DNA of 38,498 nt, from assembly GCA_009773335.1 (NCBI GenBank), contig WRPF01000025.1, positions 1-38,498 on the forward strand. Direction: 5' to 3'. Positions 8,876-17,412 of this stretch are shown one piece after another. Numbering within the stretch: position 1 is the first letter of the stretch; the number at the start of each line of letters is the position of its first letter. The stretch comes from Caulobacteraceae bacterium (GTDB lineage: Bacteria > Pseudomonadota > Alphaproteobacteria > Caulobacterales > Aquidulcibacteraceae). Made by a program: the position numbers and the translations under genes. The notes under the pieces were generated by a model that saw only the letters and a program-made list of their open reading frames with translations, was not told the origin of the DNA and ran no database searches.

Positions 8876-9592
8876 ATGCCACGCACGCCAAATCGCTTGC
8901 TCGCGGTCGCAGCCTTCGGCGTCGTGCTCTGCGTCGGACCAGCGCAGGCGCAATTGCCGGTCATCGATCCCGCCAATCTGGCGCAAAGCGTCATCCAGGC
9001 CGCGCACGCGCTCGAACAGATCCACAATCAGGTGCAGCAGATCGAACAACAGGCGCGCATGCTGGCGCAAAACCCGTTGCAGTTGTCGCCGGAGCTCTCG
9101 CGCTCGATCGGGGAGGCGCGCAAGCTGTTCGACACCGCGCGTGGCATCGCCTTCGAGGTCGATCGCGTCAGTGACGACATCCGCACGCTCTACCCGGAGA
9201 CCTGGGAGAAATTCGACCTCGCGGAGATCGGCACCCGGTCCGACCAATGGCTGGCGGAAGACCGCGCGAGCCTTGAACGGGCGATGCAGGCTGAGGCGCA
9301 AGCCGCGGCCGCAATTGATGCGTCCCGCGACCGGATCGATCGTGCGCTCGCGGCGTCGGCTGGCGCCGAGGGTCAGACCAGCGCGGTACAGGCGAGCAAC
9401 CAGTTGCTGGGCATCAACGCGGCGCAGCTCGCAGAAATCCACACGCTGCTGATCGCACAAAGCCGCGCGCTGACGACGGAGAAACTCGAGCGTGTCGCTC
9501 GCGAGGAGCGCGCGCGGGAAATTCAACGCCGGGCGTTTCCGACAAAGAGCGAGGGTCGTCCCGATCCCGCGCGTCCCGTGTTCCACCGGTAA
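8876..9592 (+). CDS. trbJ: TrbJ, VirB5-like periplasmic protein
   Basis: This 238-residue protein has a clear signal peptide (hydrophobic LLAVAAFGVVLCVG, cleavage expected after AQA at about 25). The mature part is rich in Gln and helical, with a coiled-coil-like stretch (EQIHNQVQQIEQQARMLAQ) that is a TrbJ hallmark and a second helical block in the C-terminal half. VirB5/TrbJ proteins are minor pilus-tip or periplasmic components. GGAGAG precedes the ATG. No trbK (entry-exclusion lipoprotein) follows; the next gene starts 21 bases later. Confidence 0.92.
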   Translation: MPRTPNRLLAVAAFGVVLCVGPAQAQLPVIDPANLAQSVIQAAHALEQIHNQVQQIEQQARMLAQNPLQLSPELSRSIGEARKLFDTARGIAFEVDRVSDDIRTLYPETWEKFDLAEIGTRSDQWLAEDRASLERAMQAEAQAAAAIDASRDRIDRALAASAGAEGQTSAVQASNQLLGINAAQLAEIHTLLIAQSRALTTEKLERVAREERAREIQRRAFPTKSEGRPDPARPVFHR

Positions 9593-9613
9593 GAGCCCAA
9601 GGAGAAGAAAGAC

Positions 9614-10678
9614 GTGGACCCCGGCGCGATCAATTCCTTTCTCGACCAGTTCCTGGCGCTGGCGGATGGAGGCTTTGGCCTCATTCGCGGCGACGTGACC
9701 TATGTCCTGAACGCGTTGATCGTCATCTCGATCGCGCTGGCCGGCGCGCAATGGGCGCTCGCCGCCGAAGCGCCGATGGCGCCGTTCTTCCGCAAGGTGC
9801 TGTTCATCGGCTTCTTCGCCTTCCTGATCAACAACTGGGGGGGCCTCGCGACCGCGATCAACCAGTCGGGCGCCATGCTGGGTCTACGCGCCGGGGGCTC
9901 GTCGCTCACACTCGCCGATCTCAGCAATCCCGGTCGCGTGGCGCAGATCGGCGGCGATCTGTTCGGACGTACCGTCGCGCTCGGCGAAGGCATGAACATC
10001 CTCACCGACTTCATTCCGCTGGCGACCATCTTCCTTGCGGGCCTGATGGTGATGCTCGGCTTCTTCCTGCTGGCGCTGCAGCTCTTCGTGACCATGATCA
10101 CCTTCAAGCTCGGTGCGCTCGCGGCGTTCGTGGCGCTGCCGTGGGGTGTCTTTTCCGGCACGGCCTGGGTGGCGGAGCGCCCGCTCGGCTGGGTGGTGGG
10201 CTGCGCCATCCGGCTGTTCGTGCTCGCCTTCATCGCCTCGGTGTCGATCACCTTCGTGGATGCGCTACCGGCGACGCTGACGCTCGATGCGGGCGGCGCG
10301 CTCAACGTGCTGCTGTTCGGCGCGACGGTCATGGCGCTCGCGTGGTTTGGGCCTGCGCTTGCCAGCGAAGTCGTATCGGGCCAGCCCCATCTCGCAGGGC
10401 CCGACGCGATGCGTGCCGGTGTCGGCGCCGCCATCACCACGGTCGCCTTCGGCGCGGGCGGCGCCTATGCGGGCGCTGGCGCCATCAAGCTCGGCGGACA
10501 GGCGTTCAAGTCGCTCGGCGCTGCTTTGGGCGGTGCGTCTTCGTCAGGCCGTCGCGGCGGCGGATCGTCCAGCGCTGGCAAGCCGCCGGCCGCCATCAAC
10601 TACGCCGGCATGCAGCCAAAGCCATCATCGCCGCCGCCGCCCCCAGCAACCGGCGGCGGCACTGGAGGAAAACCGTGA
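9614..10678 (+). CDS. trbL: TrbL, VirB6-like polytopic membrane protein
   Basis: This 354-residue protein has about six membrane segments between residues 25 and 240 (for example YVLNALIVISIALAGAQWAL, LIPLAT-like and LVMLGFFLLALQLFV-like stretches), followed by a Gly/Ala/Ser-rich region and a Pro-rich tail ending PPPPPATGGGTGGKP. That layout is the TrbL/VirB6 pattern, the inner-membrane channel part of the system. The start is GTG at 9614, preceded by AAGGAGAAG. Its stop overlaps the GTG of trbF (GTGA). Confidence 0.92.
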   Translation: MDPGAINSFLDQFLALADGGFGLIRGDVTYVLNALIVISIALAGAQWALAAEAPMAPFFRKVLFIGFFAFLINNWGGLATAINQSGAMLGLRAGGSSLTLADLSNPGRVAQIGGDLFGRTVALGEGMNILTDFIPLATIFLAGLMVMLGFFLLALQLFVTMITFKLGALAAFVALPWGVFSGTAWVAERPLGWVVGCAIRLFVLAFIASVSITFVDALPATLTLDAGGALNVLLFGATVMALAWFGPALASEVVSGQPHLAGPDAMRAGVGAAITTVAFGAGGAYAGAGAIKLGGQAFKSLGAALGGASSSGRRGGGSSSAGKPPAAINYAGMQPKPSSPPPPPATGGGTGGKP

Positions 10679-11358
10679 CCTTTCCCTTTCGCGCACCGGT
10701 CAAGTCCTATGGGCCTGAAGCGCCGGATACGCCCTATGCCCGCGCGCGTCAGGAATGGGACCGGCGCATGGGGGCGGCGGTCCTGTCCGCGCGCGCCTGG
10801 CGCATGATCTCGGTCGCCAGTCTGGCGCTTGCTGGCGTGCTCGGCGTGTCCCTTACTGTCGTTGCGCTGCAGAAGCGCACCTTCGTGCACGTGGTGGAGG
10901 TCACGCCCGACGGGCAGGTGATGTCGGTGCGTCCCGCTGACGGCCGCTGGACGCCGAGCGAAGCTCAGATCGCCTATCATCTCGGGCGCTTCGTGCGGCT
11001 GGTGCGATCGCTGCCCACCGATGGCGTCGTGCTGCGCGAGAACTGGCTGGAAGCGTACAAATTCCTGACGCCACAGGCTGCCGCACAGCTGACCGAGATC
11101 GCACGCCAGGACGATCCCTTCCTGAGCCTTGGTCGCGTCGGGCGCACGGTGCATGTCCGCTCGATCATCGCGCGCTCCGATCACGCCTGGGAGGTGAGCT
11201 GGACCGAGCGCGCCACCAACGCCACCGGCACAGGCGACGGCGAAAGCTTCAGCGGCGTCTTCACCGTGACGACGCGGGCGCCACGCAATGCCGATGACCT
11301 CGCCGCCAATCCGCTCGGCCTGCTTATTTCCGACTTCAGCTGGAGCCAGGTGCGATGA
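10675..11358 (+). CDS. trbF: TrbF, VirB8-like protein
   Basis: This 227-residue protein has a cytoplasmic N-terminus with the family motif PYARARQEWDRRMG at about 20-33, one membrane segment at about 44-64, and a periplasmic VirB8-like domain (ENWLEAYKFLTPQA, then VSWTERATNATG). VirB8/TrbF proteins bridge inner-membrane subunits to the core. The GTG at 10675 overlaps the trbL stop and follows GGAGG. The longer open frame upstream lies inside trbL and is a shadow, so this gene is only seen in full when the GTG is accepted. Confidence 0.92.
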   Translation: MTFPFRAPVKSYGPEAPDTPYARARQEWDRRMGAAVLSARAWRMISVASLALAGVLGVSLTVVALQKRTFVHVVEVTPDGQVMSVRPADGRWTPSEAQIAYHLGRFVRLVRSLPTDGVVLRENWLEAYKFLTPQAAAQLTEIARQDDPFLSLGRVGRTVHVRSIIARSDHAWEVSWTERATNATGTGDGESFSGVFTVTTRAPRNADDLAANPLGLLISDFSWSQVR

Positions 11359-12305
11359 GCGCGCGTGTTGTTGTCTTCGTTCTCATCGCGGTCAGCCTCG
11401 CCGCGTGCGCGACGCCCGCGCCGATCGCGCCGGTCGTCGTTCCACCACCATCGCCGCCCGTGGTGGTGGCGCCAGCACCGCTCCCGGCGGCGTCAACGCG
11501 GCGTCCGCCAGCGCGCCCGGTCGTGGAGCGCCGTGTCGCTCGTCCGCCCACGTTGACGCCGTTGCAGGCGCTGACGGCCGCCAATGGCGCCGCGCGTCAG
11601 AGACCAGGTGCGAACGGCTTTGTCGCTGCGCGCCATGTCTACGCCTATGCGCCCGGTGCGCTCTATGAACTCTACACCAGCCCGGGCTTCGTTTCGACGA
11701 TCCTGCTCGAACCCGGCGAGACTCTGAATGACATCGCCGCTGGCGACACGTCGCGCTGGATGGTGACGGAGACAATGGCAGAGACCGAGAGTGACGAGCG
11801 CACGGTCGTGCTGGTCAAGCCGCAGACCACGGGCCTGCGCACCAACATCGTGCTCATCACCGACCGGCGCACCTATCTCATCGAAGCGATCTCGCAAGCG
11901 GGCGAGGCCTACTCAGCACAGATCGCCTGGTCTTACCCGAGTGACGGCGCCGCAGTGACGGCGTCCACCACAGTCGACAAGCTCAGTTTCGACTATCGTG
12001 TGCGCACGGTGCGCGGGCGGTCGCCGCGCTGGACGCCCACGCGGGTCTTCGATGATGGGCGGCGGACCTGGATCGAGCTGTCGCCCGATGTCGCGGCCGC
12101 CGACATGCCGCCGCTCTTCGTCATCACGCCAGAAGGCGCCGAGCTCACAAACTACAGGGTGCAGGGGACGCGCTACATGGTCGATCGCGTTTTCGATGTC
12201 GCGGAGCTTCGTCTGGGTAAGCGCAAGCCGATCGTGGTCCGCATCGAGCGCGGCGTACGGCGTGCGTCGCCATCGTCAATGGCGCCACCCGGAGTGCGCT
12301 CATGA
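11355..12305 (+). CDS. trbG: TrbG, VirB9-like outer-membrane core protein
   Basis: This 316-residue protein starts with a lipoprotein signal (LAAC lipobox with Cys at 18) and a Pro-rich linker, then the VirB9/TrbG domain: GALYELYTSPGFVSTILLEP, a ILITDRRTYLIE-type strand, and near the C-terminus DGRRTWIEL and FVITPEGAELTNYRVQG. These are family landmarks. VirB9-like proteins form the outer-membrane ring with TrbI. In many systems a separate VirB7/TrbH lipoprotein supports this ring; none is seen here and the lipobox may compensate (inference). Start and stop both overlap neighbours by four bases. Confidence 0.93.
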   Translation: MSARVVVFVLIAVSLAACATPAPIAPVVVPPPSPPVVVAPAPLPAASTRRPPARPVVERRVARPPTLTPLQALTAANGAARQRPGANGFVAARHVYAYAPGALYELYTSPGFVSTILLEPGETLNDIAAGDTSRWMVTETMAETESDERTVVLVKPQTTGLRTNIVLITDRRTYLIEAISQAGEAYSAQIAWSYPSDGAAVTASTTVDKLSFDYRVRTVRGRSPRWTPTRVFDDGRRTWIELSPDVAAADMPPLFVITPEGAELTNYRVQGTRYMVDRVFDVAELRLGKRKPIVVRIERGVRRASPSSMAPPGVRS

Positions 12306-13465
12306 GCACCGCCTCAGATGCGCCGCCCCCCGATGTGTCGATCAGGGCAAAGCCGCCGTCGCCGCGCCGTCTCAATCGCAAGGTGCTCCTGAGCGGTGCG
12401 CTGCTTGTCGGCGGCGTAGTGGCGTTCGCGCTGGCGGCCGGACTTGGTGAGCGACCCGATCAAGGAGCCGCCGATGCGCAGGCGGTTGCCGCCGCGGCCG
12501 GACCGCCTGAGTCCATCGAGGGTGCGGCTTCGCAGTACAAGGCGGAAGACATGCCTGACGGCGGGCCGACGGCGCCGGACGGCGATATGCTCTGGGGCGA
12601 TCACAAGCCGCCAGAAGAACTGCAGCCGCCGGAGGATGCGGTCTGGACGGCGCGCGCTTCCGGCGCCCAAGGCAGCGGAGGTCGCGCAGGCGCAGACGCT
12701 GCGCCTGATCCCCAGGCGCTCGCACGAACGGCACCCATCCTATTTCGGGGCGGCAGCGATGGCCGTGACGACCGAAGCGGCGGTGAGGCTGGCGCTCTGG
12801 GCGGCTCTGGGCCGCGAGCTGCGTTCCTGGCGAGCCAGCGTGCGGATCGCGACACGCGCCTGCCTGAGAAATTGAGCCCGCCGCGCTCGCGCTACGAACT
12901 CATCGCGGGCGCCGTCATTCCAGCGGCCCTCATCACCGAGCTCAATTCCGATCTGCCAGGCCGGGTGATCGCGCAGGTGACGACGCCGGTGTACGACAGC
13001 GTCAGCGGAGATCACCTGTTGATCCCGCAGGGCGCGCGGCTGCTCGGAACTTATGACAGCGCGGCGACCTACGGGGACCGACGTTTGTTGTTGGTCTGGA
13101 ACCGGCTCGTCTTTCCGAACGGGTGGTCGATCAGCCTGCGAGGGATGGAGGGGTCAGGTCCGTCCGGGGCGGCAGGGCTTACAGATCGCACCGATCACCA
13201 CCTCGACCGTCTGGCGGGCGCCATCGGGCTCTCCGCCATCATCAGCGTCATCGCCAATGAAGCGGAGGGTGACAAAGCCAATGGAAGCCTTGCGAAAAGT
13301 GTAGGCGACGCGGCGGCGCAGGAAGCGGCGCGGACGGGCGGGCGTATTGTCGATCGCGAGCTGAGCGTGCGGCCTACGCTCCGCATTCGCGTCGGCGGCG
13401 CTGTGCGTGTCCTCGTGACGCGGGACATTCAGTTGAGGCCTTACCGTGGGGAGGCGCCCCGGTGA
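12302..13465 (+). CDS. trbI: TrbI, VirB10-like core protein
   Basis: This 387-residue protein has one membrane segment at about 28-47, a Gly/Asp/Pro-rich periplasmic linker to about 190, and the conserved VirB10 C-terminal domain: LIAGAVIPAALITELNSDLPG, YDSVSGDHLLIPQGARLLGTYDS and RLVFPNGWSISL. VirB10 proteins span both membranes and gate the channel. The ATG overlaps the trbG stop, and the stop overlaps the GTG of the following HTH gene. Full length for the TrbI family. Confidence 0.94.
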   Translation: MSTASDAPPPDVSIRAKPPSPRRLNRKVLLSGALLVGGVVAFALAAGLGERPDQGAADAQAVAAAAGPPESIEGAASQYKAEDMPDGGPTAPDGDMLWGDHKPPEELQPPEDAVWTARASGAQGSGGRAGADAAPDPQALARTAPILFRGGSDGRDDRSGGEAGALGGSGPRAAFLASQRADRDTRLPEKLSPPRSRYELIAGAVIPAALITELNSDLPGRVIAQVTTPVYDSVSGDHLLIPQGARLLGTYDSAATYGDRRLLLVWNRLVFPNGWSISLRGMEGSGPSGAAGLTDRTDHHLDRLAGAIGLSAIISVIANEAEGDKANGSLAKSVGDAAAQEAARTGGRIVDRELSVRPTLRIRVGGAVRVLVTRDIQLRPYRGEAPR

Positions 13466-13809
13466 AGGAAGGCGATCTGGTTCCCTTGAAGCGGGTGCTG
13501 GACGAGATCGGCGTCAGTCGCGTGACGCTGTGGCGCGCGCTCAACAGCGGCATCGAGGAGTTCCCGAAGCCGACGATCATACGCCGGCGGGTCTATTGGG
13601 CGCCGGAAGAGCTGAAGAGTATCGAGGCCGCTTTTGATGCCTATCGCGGTCGATGCGCGTTCGATGCGAAGAGGATGCGCGACCGCCTGCGTAAGGAGAG
13701 ACGTCATGAAACGTTGGTCGACCTCATGCAAGGAAAGCGCCGCTCTAAGCGCCGCCCGGCCGCGAGAAAAGCGTCTGACGATATGCAGAAGGACTTTTTT
13801 GAACCCTGA
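13462..13809 (+). CDS. small AlpA/MerR-like HTH protein
   Basis: This 115-residue protein has an AlpA-type helix-turn-helix at its N-terminus (VLDEIGVSRVTLWRALNSG, then FPKPTIIRRRVYWAPEEL), the pattern of small excisionase/prophage regulators in which recognition helix and wing precede a W-x-x-EEL segment. The C-terminal half is strongly basic with no recognised domain. Its GTG start overlaps the trbI stop, so it is co-transcribed as the last gene of the conjugation operon. Trb clusters of this type often end in a DUF2274 gene; here this HTH gene is in that place. A role as excisionase or as operon feedback regulator are both possible. Confidence 0.7.
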   Translation: MKEGDLVPLKRVLDEIGVSRVTLWRALNSGIEEFPKPTIIRRRVYWAPEELKSIEAAFDAYRGRCAFDAKRMRDRLRKERRHETLVDLMQGKRRSKRRPAARKASDDMQKDFFEP

Positions 13810-14184
13810 TGTCGAGCACGCATGCGAATCGGCTGATTGTGACCGAGCTTAGACGTGCCTAGTTCAGGGTCTCGCCGAGGCCGGTCCGATGCCGGAGAGC
13901 TCCGGCTGGCGCCGCGAGCCTCGCCCGCGATGGTCGTCGCGCAGCACGGGGGACGAGGAGAGCCCGCAAGGGGGCGTCGCAGACGACCAGAGGCTTGCCC
14001 CTTGCGGGTGAACGACCCCGTGCGAAAGCCCAAGACCTGAAGCGGTGAGGAACGCTTGCGCCGCCGCTAGATGCGTTCTGGAAGAAGATGTTCTTCGCTG
14101 TGGTCAAGGTCTGACCGCGGTGGAACCCGACCAGAAGACCATTGCCGCATTTTCCGACCGGCAGACTCCGCCTACGGTCGGGAC
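13810..14184. other. hairpin-rich non-coding region after the trb operon
   Basis: I see no convincing gene in these 375 bases. They hold several inverted repeats: CCGGAG-AG-CTCCGG near 13,895, a perfect 11-bp repeat with 24-base spacing (13963-13973 and 13998-14008), GAAGAA-GATG-TTCTTC near 14,080, and CCGACCG/CGGTCGG near 14,157. Such density is compatible with an origin of transfer, an attachment or regulatory region, or a structured RNA; the sequence alone does not decide. Confidence 0.6.
13963..14008. repeat. perfect 11-bp inverted repeat
   Basis: CCCGCAAGGGG (13963-13973) and CCCCTTGCGGG (13998-14008) are exact reverse complements separated by 24 bases. No T-run follows on either strand, so it does not look like an ordinary intrinsic terminator. 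Confidence 0.85.
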
Positions 14185-16494
14185 ATGCCGAAGAGCCGCA
14201 AACGAAAAAGGAAGAGCGGGGCAGCGTCACCGGACGGATCCGCCAAGCACGACGGATTTCGCATGCATGCCATGCCCACGTTCACGCCCGAGCAACGAAG
14301 CGCATTTCAGAAAGCGGCGATTGCGCATGGCGCAGAGAGGGCCATCGCCCTTCCGCAGATCATCGCGAAAATCGACGAGCTCCTTCGCTCCATCTATCCG
14401 CCGCTGCTGCTCGCCGTTGTCGCAAACTACGGCCTAACCGCGTTCGTCACGGATCGCGGTGTCGAGCAGCCGGCATTCGCCAAGCAGGACTTCAGCCAGC
14501 ATCATATAGAGCTGTTCCAGGCTTTGGCGCTCAGAATGCCGCGAACGGAGTGGGGCGGAGAACTACTGACGGCAGACGCGGTAGAGCCTCTAGTGGAGGC
14601 GCTCACGGAAGCGGCGCACGCATTCTTCCTGCAGCGCCTTCAATTGTTCAAAGGCGCTGCGACGGACGAGCAGCAACTTCTGCTGCAGTTTCAGGAGAGG
14701 CTTCGCCTCCACACTCAGGTAGTCCGGAACTGGGGCAGCTATGATCAGGTTGTCTCGCATTCGAAACGGCTCTACGGGCCGCTCGACGCCAAACTGAAGC
14801 AAGCCTTGGGCCTGTCCGCGACCGAGCTCATTCAGGTGTTCGAAGGTCAGATCGAGCGTATCGAAACGCTCACCACCAAGAGAACAACGAAGCTGGGCCA
14901 AGCGTTCAATAGGCGGTTCAGCCGCGATCAGATGATCGAGAAGTGGGTCGAACTCAATCCGGGGTTCGAGCACTCCGCCGCGGACCTGATCGCCGATCTG
15001 CCTCCAAATCCCACGCGTGAGAATATCATGGCCTTGATATTCGCCCACGCCGATCTTGGCCTCCAGGAATTCTACGAGATCACCGCAAATGTGGCCGCCG
15101 GTTTCGCGGGAAGCTCTGAGGAAGACACCCGCCGTGTTCTCGACCTTCTGTGCCTGGAGGGCACGGATGCTGCTGAGCAACCTGTTGAGCACTTGTTTCT
15201 GGACAATCCCGTGTGGTCGAGGCCGCTGATGCGCAGCGCTTCAGGCGGCTATTTCAGCGCGGCGCCCCAGGTGTTTTTCAGTCATGTCCACCGCATCTTC
15301 GGCGACCTCTGTCGTGGGGTAGGTCTCGAAAGTGAACTGGCCGACACCCGGGCGGCGTACCTCGAGGGCGCAGTCCACGACGTCGTAGCATCGGCGCTCC
15401 CGCACGCGCGTGTGGTCTCGAACCTGCGGTGGCGCTCTGAGGAGCAGGAGTTCGAGACCGACACGGTGGCATACATCGACCGCACGCTTCTCATCTTTGA
15501 GGCGAAGTCGGGATCGATTTCCGACCCTGCGTTACGCGGGGCGCCGGCTCGCGCGAAGCGTCATGTTCAGGACCTCATAGAGGAGCCGTCCACGCAGTCG
15601 AGCCGCTTCCAGAAGTTGGTCGAGGACGCGCAAGCGGGCGCGTCGGACGCGCAAGATGCGCTCCGAGGGCTCAACCTTTGGCCGATCGAGGTGGATCGTT
15701 TCGTTCGCGCGACGATCACGCTGGACGATTTCTCCGTGCTGTCGTCAGCGGAAGGAGAGCTTCGCAAACTAGGGTGGATCGCGCCAGACTCTGTTCTTGC
15801 CCCGGCAATGACGCTCGCCGACATCGAGGTCGTCGTGGACATCCTGGAGAATGAGGCCTGCATCACGCACTATTTGTGGGAGCGGGGCCGGCTCCAGAAG
15901 CGGTTCGACATCTTTGGCGACGAACTCGATTGGCTGGGACTCTATCTAAACACCGCTTTCGCGTTCGCCGGGACGGAGCAGACGGATCTGGACGGGATGA
16001 TGATCAGCGGGCTTTCCGGCCCGATCGATGACTATATCAACGCCAGGGAGCAGGGGATCGCGACCCTCAAACCACGTCTGGCGCAATCGCGCCTCTGGCG
16101 TGAGATGCTAGGCGAGATCGCAAGACGGCGCTTTCCAGGATGGATCAGCGCGTCCATCGCACTACTCCGCGCCGCGTCGCCAGATGAGCAGGCCGAGATG
16201 GCCTCGGCCTTTCAGAAAATCCTGCGCCGCGTGCCGGCAGCGTGGCGGAAGCCGGATCGAAAGAACGCGATGCACATCCTGCCGCGTTACGCCGACGCGG
16301 TCTCGGTGGTGCTGTTCGGGTATCCCTCTCTCGATCTCGCCGGCCAGCGCGCTGAGGCGCAAATGTTCGCCCAGAAGTCGTTCGCTTCCTCAAACGTCGA
16401 TGTATGTCTCACGATCGGCTTCAACGCGGACAAACTGGCTGAGCCGCTGGAGTATCTGGCGCTCATCCGCCGTGTACGTACGGCCCGAGCGTGA
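14185..16494 (+). CDS. 769-aa protein with PD-(D/E)XK-like nuclease core
   Basis: I do not recognise the whole protein. Residues 1-20 are basic (KSRKRKRKSG). The middle is helical without a known signature. At about 395-460 there is a restriction-endonuclease-like pattern: LEGAVHDVV helix with a Glu, a strand VVSNLRW, then ETD (Asp 426) in a strand and LLIFEAK (Glu 439, Lys 441), followed by a basic helix. This is the D-x(n)-E-x-K order of Mrr/NERD-like PD-(D/E)XK nucleases. The ATG at 14185 was chosen over one 114 bases earlier because the residues between look like translated non-coding DNA; a start near residue 27 is also possible. Just past the stop, another frame (to 16621) reads like a natural C-terminus, so a frameshift may have shortened the protein. 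Defence or DNA-processing role is inference. Confidence 0.75.
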   Translation: MPKSRKRKRKSGAASPDGSAKHDGFRMHAMPTFTPEQRSAFQKAAIAHGAERAIALPQIIAKIDELLRSIYPPLLLAVVANYGLTAFVTDRGVEQPAFAKQDFSQHHIELFQALALRMPRTEWGGELLTADAVEPLVEALTEAAHAFFLQRLQLFKGAATDEQQLLLQFQERLRLHTQVVRNWGSYDQVVSHSKRLYGPLDAKLKQALGLSATELIQVFEGQIERIETLTTKRTTKLGQAFNRRFSRDQMIEKWVELNPGFEHSAADLIADLPPNPTRENIMALIFAHADLGLQEFYEITANVAAGFAGSSEEDTRRVLDLLCLEGTDAAEQPVEHLFLDNPVWSRPLMRSASGGYFSAAPQVFFSHVHRIFGDLCRGVGLESELADTRAAYLEGAVHDVVASALPHARVVSNLRWRSEEQEFETDTVAYIDRTLLIFEAKSGSISDPALRGAPARAKRHVQDLIEEPSTQSSRFQKLVEDAQAGASDAQDALRGLNLWPIEVDRFVRATITLDDFSVLSSAEGELRKLGWIAPDSVLAPAMTLADIEVVVDILENEACITHYLWERGRLQKRFDIFGDELDWLGLYLNTAFAFAGTEQTDLDGMMISGLSGPIDDYINAREQGIATLKPRLAQSRLWREMLGEIARRRFPGWISASIALLRAASPDEQAEMASAFQKILRRVPAAWRKPDRKNAMHILPRYADAVSVVLFGYPSLDLAGQRAEAQMFAQKSFASSNVDVCLTIGFNADKLAEPLEYLALIRRVRTARA

Positions 16495-16770
16495 TCTCGT
16501 CGCCACCGGGGCCGCGGCGGACGACGGTACCCTGAAGGATGTGCGCAGTTTCCGGCGCGCCGGACGCGAAACTGTCGCGCAGTGGCTTGCCAAAGCCATC
16601 AAAGCGATGTCCGACGACTAGGTGCGCACAGCCTCGAACGACTTGTGAAACACAACAGGCGCTCGGCTCCGCCGCATGAAGTAGCGGTCCCTTTCGGCAC
16701 TATCGCCGCGCAGCCGCTGGGTTGATGCCGCGACGCGCTTTGGCGGCCCGAAGTCCGCTGCCGGGCACAG

Positions 16771-17412
16771 TTACCTTCGTCGCCGCGAAGAGGATTGAAT
16801 AGAGCTTTCACCGCGTCTCGATGGACGTGGGCCGGGGTCGCGAGCGGCGCGCCCGGCTTCTTGGTGCGCACCGACGCCAAACCACCGGGAAAGCAAAGAT
16901 CGCGGTTGTTCGGCAACGCTGGCCATGGCGGTGAACCATGTGGTCGGGGGCTCTGAAATATGCAGATGCTCTAGACCAGGAGGCGGACCGAGTTCGCCGA
17001 TGCTTTCAAGCGCGAACGGAAGAACCTGCAGCGGCTTGGCGCCCGCCTGTAGACGGCGACACGCGCTGTCGATCTCCCATCGCACGGGGCCTGAACGGGC
17101 CGCGTGGCTGCTCCACAGAAGCACGAAAATGTCTGCTTCACCGATCGCCGCCTCCAGACGATCCCGCCAGTCGTCACCTGCATGCAGATACAGACGGTCG
17201 AAGATGACATCGTAGCCCAGCGCCAAAAAGACCATGGCGACGTTCCAGGCGTCGATCGCATCCTCGCGTGCATAGGACACGAACGCGATGCGGGGGTTTT
17301 GCCAGTCTTCCGAAAGGGTCCAGGCGCGCAGGCGCCGAATGCCGTTGGACATTGGCGCGTCCTCCGATCGCGCCCGGCGCCCGTGCTGACGGAGGAGTGT
17401 ATCGTCACGCAT
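16771..17412 (-). CDS. TIR-domain protein
   Basis: This 213-residue protein carries a TIR (TIR_2-like) domain at about 41-160: RIAFVSYAREDA, GYDVIFDRLYLHAGDDW, ADIFVLLWSSHAARS and the S-x5-E element SGPVRWE, in which Glu 113 fits the catalytic Glu of NAD-cleaving TIR domains. The last 40 residues are basic and low in complexity. The ATG at 17412 follows GGGAGGGCAC and overlaps the end of the 72-residue gene upstream by eight bases; a start at residue 21 is also possible. Bacterial TIR proteins are known as NADase or signal-producing parts of anti-phage systems. No classic ThsA-like partner is next to it. Confidence 0.85.
   Translation of the reverse strand: MRDDTLLRQHGRRARSEDAPMSNGIRRLRAWTLSEDWQNPRIAFVSYAREDAIDAWNVAMVFLALGYDVIFDRLYLHAGDDWRDRLEAAIGEADIFVLLWSSHAARSGPVRWEIDSACRRLQAGAKPLQVLPFALESIGELGPPPGLEHLHISEPPTTWFTAMASVAEQPRSLLSRWFGVGAHQEAGRAARDPGPRPSRRGESSIQSSSRRRR

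Noticed and set aside
10287-10718. Several overlapping frames inside trbL, trbF and trbI
   Set aside because: They lie fully inside genes with strong family matches and are Arg/Ser-rich translations of GC-rich DNA in the wrong frame.
13859-14230. Minus-strand frame of 123 residues in the hairpin-rich region
   Set aside because: It is Arg/Ala/Pro-rich, has no domain and no ribosome site, and covers the inverted repeats; treated as non-coding.
16599-16916. 105-residue minus-strand frame overlapping the TIR gene end
   Set aside because: No ribosome site, low-complexity composition and overlap with the TIR gene in another frame; treated as a shadow.
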